Source of the DNA: Forficula auricularia
Taxonomy: Eukaryota; Arthropoda; Insecta; Dermaptera; Forficulidae
Direction of reading: 5' to 3'
Assembly: GCA_024734495.1 (NCBI GenBank)
Contig: JALMQS010000030.1
Coordinates: forward strand, 6,194,191-6,258,190
Length of the DNA: 64,000 bases
Both the position numbers and the translations under genes were made by a program. Each line of letters starts with the position of its first letter. The first letter of the stretch is position 1. Of this stretch, positions 58,498 to 64,000 are shown in pieces. Under the pieces are notes generated by a model. That model was given only the letters and a program-made list of their open reading frames with translations, was not told the origin of the DNA and did no database searches.

Positions 58498-59270
58498 TCT
58501 AGGAGGCAATAAAAAAGAATTTGAGGACGCTCTGAATGGGATTAACCAAATCCTAATAGAAGAAATTAAAATGAAAATAAACAAGAATAAAACCAAGGTC
58601 CTAGTATGTACAAAAAAAGAACAAAAGAGACAGGAATGCATCAAAATTAACCAAGAAAACCTAGAAGGAGTTAAGGAATTCCGCTACCTAGGAAGTAAAA
58701 AAACATGGGATGGGAGGAGCGAAAACGAAATTAAATCAAGAATTGCCTAAGCAAAAATGGGGTTTAATTCAAAACAAAAACTACCACCTCCTCAATCAGC
58801 TTAGAAAACAGGAAGTTGCTATTGAAGACATATGTATGGAGCATAGCCATGTACGGGTGTGAAACCTGGACAATTAGAGAAGAGGAAAGAAAGAGATTAG
58901 AGGCTTTCGAAATGTGGTGCTACAGAAGAATGATGAATATCAAAATGGACGGATAAAATTACAAATGAAGAAGTTCTTGGAAGAATCGGAGAAAGAAGAA
59001 CCTTGTGGAAGAGTCTGAAGAAGAGAAGAGGTCAGATGATGGGGCACACACTGAGACATTGGGGACTGCTTAGGGATATCTTGGAGGGGGAGGTGGGAAA
59101 GAAAAGGGGAAGGGGAAGACCCAGATTAGAATATTTCAACCAAATAATTGGGGATATGGGATGCCAGACATTTAGAGAGGTCAAACAACTGGCGGGGGAC
59201 AGAGTCGAGTGGAGACGGATTGTTGCATCAAACCAGTCTTAGGACTGTATACTCAATGATGATGATGATT
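58498..59270 (+). pseudogene. 5'-truncated non-LTR RT fragment with (GAT)n tail
   Basis: Plus-strand frames read KINKNKTKVLVC, EGVKEFRYLGS, MYGCETW-like and ERRTLWKSLKKRRGQMMGHTLRH, then RGRPRLEYFNQIIGDMGCQTF and end VASNQS at 59,242. These are the post-RT and C-terminal motifs of a non-LTR element. A short GATGATGATGAT tail precedes the flank. Stops and at least one shift at 58,750-58,960. It lacks endonuclease and RT core. Confidence 0.85.
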
Positions 59271-59607
59271 TCAATACTTGACCATACCCTGTATGTACGT
59301 ATAATAACGTTTGTGTGCTTTGTATTGCCAAACGCTAAATAAATAATATACATAGTTTTTTGTTTTGTTTTTTAAATGTCTGTTTTTGCGGAATATATGG
59401 AGAAATCAACTTAAAATAAAAAATAGCCATCGATTTCTAAAACTGGGAATAATAAGTATAGTCCAGGCAAATTAGACCGAAAAAAAGCCGCGGTGGCCAA
59501 TAAATATCCACAAGCTGGAAATAATTTTAATCGACGTTGAGCATCTCGAATAAGAGTTATATATAATTAGTAGAGATTGTGGCGTTGGTGCAAGGTGAAA
59601 CATCTTT
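59271..59607. other. End of repeat D copy 2, then unclassified sequence
   Basis: The first 30 bp complete repeat D; the rest has nothing I recognise. Confidence 0.45.
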
Positions 59608-60966
59608 AATAAAGATAAGAGTAAATAAATATTATATTTAATATTGATTTACTATGAGTTAAGGATTCTAGGTCACTTATTTCACATTAAAATTAAAAAA
59701 TTAAAAGATATAAATTTTTTTTTCTCTCTTTTTTTTCTTTTTCAATATATGTATTTTGGACTATCAACCCATCTTCAGGAAGTACAGAAAGTAACTAATT
59801 CAACTTATTGAATAACAGATTATATATATGTTTATTGAACAGAGGGAAAGAATGTTTGAATTATTTTAAAGGACGCTTTCTCTTAGGCTATTGTTAAGTG
59901 AAAATATCAGGTTGGGGTTTGTTGACATAGGTGTGGATAGACAAAAGAAAAGTTAGAAGTTCATTGACTTGTGTCTCTACGCTGGGAATAAATTTTTGGC
60001 TTTGTTATTAATAGGTCAATTATTATATATATATTTTTTTTTAATATAAAAAACCTATGCCAACAAACCCCAACCTGATATTTTCAGAAGGTTTTCTACA
60101 TTTGATTCAATCGCGAATCTAATGTAGGGAATTGTTGTCAAATATTGAGTGAAAATAATATTTTAACTTATATATTTCTAACTTGAAATAATGATATTAA
60201 ATAAATTTTAATTTTCCTCATTAATATATCAAAGAATAATTGATACGTCAACGAGGATTTTCACTCAATATTTGACAAAAATTCCCTACATTAGATTCGC
60301 GATTGAATCAAATTTTGAAAACCTTCAGTTAATTAATGGCAGGCATCTAACATACATGCTAATAGATCTAGCACTCTGGACTGGGAGATCGAATATATAA
60401 CATCTGAGATTTCAAATTCACTTGGTGATCCATCCGAATGTCTAGTGGGCTATACGCGAAATGACGTTGGATTGTAGCTAAGTGGATCACATCTTTTTCT
60501 CTCTTGGTCCAGACTTAATACTCCGCAGACTCCAATAGCGTAATCCGCAGTAGTCTCGCGAGATAAAAATATCTTTTTTTCAAATCAGCGCGGTCTAAAT
60601 AATTCTCGTTGACTTATCAATTATTCTTTGATATATTAATGAGGAAAATTAAAATTTATTTGATATTTTCACTTAACAATAGCCTAAGAGAAAGTGTCCT
60701 TTAAAATAATTCAAACATTCTTTCTCTCTGTTCAATAAACATATATATAACCTGTTATTCAATAAGTTGAATTAGTTACTTTCTGTACTTCCTGAAGATG
60801 GGTTGATAGCCCAAAATATATATATTGAAAAAGAAAAAAAAGAGAGAAAAAAAAAATTTATATCTTTTAATTTTTTAATTTTAATGTGAAATAGGTGACC
60901 TAGAATCCTTAACTCATAGTAAATCAATATTAAATATAATATTTATTTACTCTTATCTTTATTTTA
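59608..60966. repeat. 1.36-kb inverted-repeat structure with about 300-bp arms
   Basis: Arms 59,608-59,910 and 60,655-60,966 are reverse complements with few changes. Each holds CTGAAGATGGGTTGATAGCCC (right arm about 60,792; reversed in the left at about 59,768-59,788). The interior has a second inverted pair (60,090-60,170 and 60,255-60,330) and an inverted copy of repeat C at 60,340-60,580. Confidence 0.85.
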
Positions 60967-61086
60967 GAGTTATATATATATATTGTGAAGGTTTGTTTCT
61001 GGCTGGTGATAAATTTTTGAGAGCATAAAAACCACGAAAATTTTGGATTTGTTTCAGATTTTCGCTTAGAACTCTAAAACTATGAG
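60967..61086. other. Short flank before the gap
   Basis: TA-rich sequence, nothing recognised. Confidence 0.4.
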
Positions 61087-61186
61087 NNNNNNNNNNNNNN
61101 NNNNNNNNNNNNNNNNNNNNNNNNNNNNNNNNNNNNNNNNNNNNNNNNNNNNNNNNNNNNNNNNNNNNNNNNNNNNNNNNNNNNNN
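61087..61186. other. Assembly gap (100 N)
   Basis: Exactly 100 N, the usual placeholder for a gap of unknown size. Continuity between its flanks is not proven by sequence. Confidence 0.99.
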
Positions 61187-61238
61187 TTGAACGTGTCTTA
61201 TGAAGGATTAATTTAATTTATATATATATATATACTTA

Positions 61239-62457
61239 GCAGGTCTGTAAATATGAAACCGGAATTTTTAATAGAAAATACACATTTATTGTATGGAAAT
61301 GGTAAAAAATATTTTATCCAAAGAATTGCCCATCGCTAGCTACACATTTTTCCCATCTCTCTGGCAATTTGTGGATGTCACGACAAAAAAACTGTTGCTC
61401 TTTTGAGGCAAACCAATCATCGAGCCATTTTCGTACATTTCCTCAGCATGTGCGTGTCCCATCGATGAAAATAAGTAGTACTGGGATGGAGCCAAGTCTG
61501 CTGAGTAAGCCGCATGCCAAAGTATTTGCAAACTAAACGCCACAATCGTTTTCTTGACCGGTTTTGCATTATCATGAAGCAAAATCACTTTGTGTTGCCT
61601 CTTTTGATATTCTGGTCGTTTTTCACTCAATGCTTGGTTCAAATCCATCATTTGTTGTCAGTATTAACGGTTTCGCCAGGTTTTGGCAGCTCATAATAGA
61701 TAACCCCCTTCTGATTCCACCAAACACAGTGCATTGTCATCCGTCCATAGCGATTTGGCCTTGCAGTCGATGACGCTGGTTTGCTTGGAGTTACCCATCA
61801 TCTTTTACGCTTAGGATTCTCTAAATATATCCATTTTTCATTGCCACTATCAATTCGATGGAGATATGATTTTCTTTTCTACCTGGCGAGGAGTATTCGC
61901 AAGTGTTTTTTGGGTTTTCCAGCTGTCTTTCATTCAGTTCATGTGGAACCCATTTTCCCATTTTCTGGATCTTTCCCATGGCTTTCAAACGTATGGAGAC
62001 TGCTTCTCGTGTAACATTTAATTGATCCGCGAGTTGTTGTTGCTTTTGAGCGTCATCCCCATCCAACAATGCTTTCAATTCGGCGTCTTCAAGCTTTTTT
62101 GGTTGTATTACACGTTCTTCTTTTCTCACATCAAAATCGCCACTTTTGAATTTTTTAAACCTCTCAGAGCACTGTGATTTCGACGAGCATTCGATACGAT
62201 TCTGCAGCAGTTTTCATCAAATGGTAACAGAAAATCAATGCTGTCCGCGAATCTTAGTTTTTAGGCAGAAATTTCCAGATGTTCAATTCTATGAAAATAT
62301 ATATATATATTTGTGTTAAACTTGTATTGTTTCGAGTTAAAATTATTTGATAAATGTAAAACCAAGAAAATGCCACCAATGACGCGGTTTCACAGTCACT
62401 ACATTGACAACTAGAGCCATCAATAACCAAATTCCTGTTTCATATTTACACACCTGA
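61239..62457 (-). mobile_element. mariner transposon, about 1.2 kb, inactive
   Basis: Inverted ends: left CAGGTCTGTAAATATGAAAC (61,240) and right, reversed, CAGGTGTGTAAATATGAAAC (from 62,456). TA flanks the left end; the right flank is TG, perhaps mutated. Length and ends are those of mariner-subfamily elements. Confidence 0.92.
61310..62230 (-). pseudogene. mariner transposase pseudogene
   Basis: Mariner transposases cut and paste the element using a DD34D triad. The minus strand shows the helix-turn-helix part (KKLEDAELKALLDGDDAQKQ, LNVTREAVSIRLKAMGKIQK, WVPHELNERQ), a GNEKWIY segment in another frame where GDEKW is expected, the middle LLHDNAKP, and YSADLAPSQYYLF, ending near RDGKNV. Two of three catalytic Asp appear replaced (Asp to Asn, and SDY to SQY), and several frameshifts are present. 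Confidence 0.92.
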
Positions 62458-62460
62458 TGA

Positions 62461-62833
62461 CCTCGGGAACTAAATGCCAATTTCTATTTATATTTATTGA
62501 AAATAATAAAAATATTACTTAATTTAGCACAAGCTGTAAAAGTAATAACAGGAAAAAATATTTTACTTTAATCAGGATCTATTGTTATTATTATTAATTT
62601 GTTTATTGGGGGGGGGGGGGGGGTATTACAGGCCTTAATGATAATACTATTTTATAATTAGCTATTTATAGTTTTCTAAAATCAATAATAATTCTATTTG
62701 TTAAAAAAACAATATTTATTATTATGTATTATTTTTTAATTTACGGGTTGCTGGTATGAATTTTCAAACCCTCTGATAAATTAAAATTTTTAAAGATAAA
62801 AATATGAAACAAATTTTAGCCTGAGTAAAATTG
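62461..62833. other. AT-rich sequence with a G-run
   Basis: G-run at about 62,609-62,623. Nothing else recognised. Confidence 0.45.
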
Positions 62834-63457
62834 AATCGGTCATTTCAAAAACCACACAAGTCGGCTAGGAACCTTAGCCGACCAGCAGTGACGAAGGAAC
62901 ACCAAGTTTTCAATATCCATATGATATTGACTCCATGAAAAACATTTATAATTGAAGAAAGACTGATGATGAAGACCAAGTCTTCGAAACTATAGTCTCA
63001 AACAAATAAATAATATATATACAGATATATCATCTCGATATATATGTGTGTATGTTTATTTGCATCAAGCAGAGGACAACCTCTTTGTTTCTCTTTGTGA
63101 ATCAACAACTCTGCTACTCTCGGCAAAACAAAAACTTTTCAACAATCCGTTCTCTTCAAACTACCCTGAAGTCGTCGTTCATTGCTTAAACGACACAAGT
63201 CACATAATATGTTTGTTTTGTTCAAATTTAATACCACCTAACCCTGTTTCTTGATAAAACAACTTAAGTCAAGAATAGTTTATGTTTTTTTTTTAATTTA
63301 TTATTTATTCATTTATAAAAATTATTCGATATTCATAAACGCTATATCCAGCCCGAAAAATTCCTTGTAAATTGGTTTACTTGTGAATTACACAGTTTTT
63401 ATTGATTTCTTAAATGTTCTCATTGTGTGACTTGGGTGGTTTTTGAAATGACCGATT
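62834..63457. mobile_element. 624-bp element with AATCGGTCATTTC inverted ends and ribozyme-like motif
   Basis: AATCGGTCATTTCAAAAACCAC at 62,834 is inverted at 63,436-63,457, next to CACAAGTC/GACTTG blocks. The interior (about 62,905-63,150) is a copy of the 31,750-32,237 family, single rather than palindromic, ending TTGCCGAGAGTAG reversed near 63,115-63,130. Confidence 0.7.
62961..62997 (+). ncRNA. Hammerhead-like motif (candidate)
   Basis: GACTGATGATGAAGACC-AAG-TCTTCGAAACTATAGTC contains CTGATGA and CGAAAC separated by a 6-bp stem (GAAGAC/GTCTTC), with outer GAC/GTC. This is the order of a hammerhead core, but an extra U follows CTGATGA. Related copies at 31,858 and 32,113 read CTGTTGA, so activity is doubtful. 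Confidence 0.3.
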
Positions 63458-64000
63458 TTAATTGATAATAATATTTTTATATATGGTAGAACAAATGCAG
63501 TATGGATATTTGTTAGTAATATTTATCTAAATTTCTGTGAATTTTCGACCTTCAAAGCTGTTGTCTTTATAATTTTATCAGAAGTGTAGTTCATACCTAA
63601 TATATCTATATCTAAACGGGTCCCAAGTTCCATAGCAGTTGCTTAAATCATAGGAATGTACAACGTTCTTCAATTGATTTGTTCATACTTTGATTGTGAA
63701 TTTATAACTTGGCAAGTTTTATATCCAACTAAATTATTTGTAGTATAAAATAGAACATCAAAGCTAAATTTTAAGCTTGTATTAAATTTCATCATGTTAA
63801 ACGTAATTTATTGACTATATTATTTATTGATATCAAAGAACGTACAAATTTTCTTTTAAATTAAATGAAGAATGTTGTAGGTACATTAGGGTGGAGTGAA
63901 AAAACTAAAATCAAAAATTCGATACGGCCGTATCCGGAAAAGTTGCCTAATACAAAGTCTATTTATAATAGAAAATCTCAGGTAAATTAAATTCTATCTT
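63458..64000. other. AT-rich sequence, nothing recognised
   Basis: No gene, RNA or repeat boundary seen before the window ends. Confidence 0.45.

Noticed and set aside
61340..62129. Active mariner
   Set aside because: Frameshifts and replacement of two catalytic Asp residues.
62961..62997. Confirmed active hammerhead ribozyme
   Set aside because: Core order fits but has an extra base, and sister copies change CTGATGA to CTGTTGA; kept only as a candidate.

Overview
The window is AT-rich animal DNA, most likely from an insect or other arthropod. This rests on 164-nt metazoan-type U1 snRNA genes, two Jockey-like non-LTR retrotransposons, and mariner, hAT, Harbinger, pogo and Helitron remnants. 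I see no intact single-copy host protein gene. The host genes I can support are U1 snRNA genes; every recognisable protein-coding stretch belongs to a mobile element.

Region 1 (1-30,728) is a tandem array of U1 snRNA genes, all on the minus strand, with a repeat unit of about 1,358-1,362 bp. Seventeen copies fall in the window: sixteen are uninterrupted, and one (copy 2) is split by a 5,093-bp retrotransposon (element B, 4395-9487) flanked by a 15-bp target-site duplication lying inside the U1 gene. A second, related but distinct element (element A) is cut off by the window start and joins the array spacer at about 2741, so the array probably continues leftwards. Inner units are nearly identical, while units at both ends carry older shared variants, as expected for concerted evolution.

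Region 2 (30,729-64,000) is a graveyard of nested mobile elements. It contains non-LTR fragments (30.7k, 33.1k, 44.1k, 46.1k, 58.5k), a 116-bp hAT MITE with an 8-bp duplication (36,781), and a 4-kb Harbinger-like element with TAA duplications and a three-exon Myb/SANT gene (37,467-41,460). It also holds a pogo-like transposase pseudogene (42-43.5k), an 850-bp hAT remnant with an 8-bp duplication (51,216), a Helitron with both termini (53,048-53,978), an inverted Helitron composite (56.9-58.1k), and a dead mariner (61,239-62,457). Between them are an unusual number of long inverted repeats (hairpin arms of 40-350 bp), several centred on a short motif of the form CTGAAGATG-stem-CGAAA that resembles a degenerate hammerhead core. 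A 100-N scaffold gap lies at 61,087-61,186.

Functionally, the array supplies U1 snRNA for 5' splice-site recognition. The retrotransposons use the multicopy array as an insertion site where loss of one copy is tolerated. Whether they target it specifically cannot be decided from this window.
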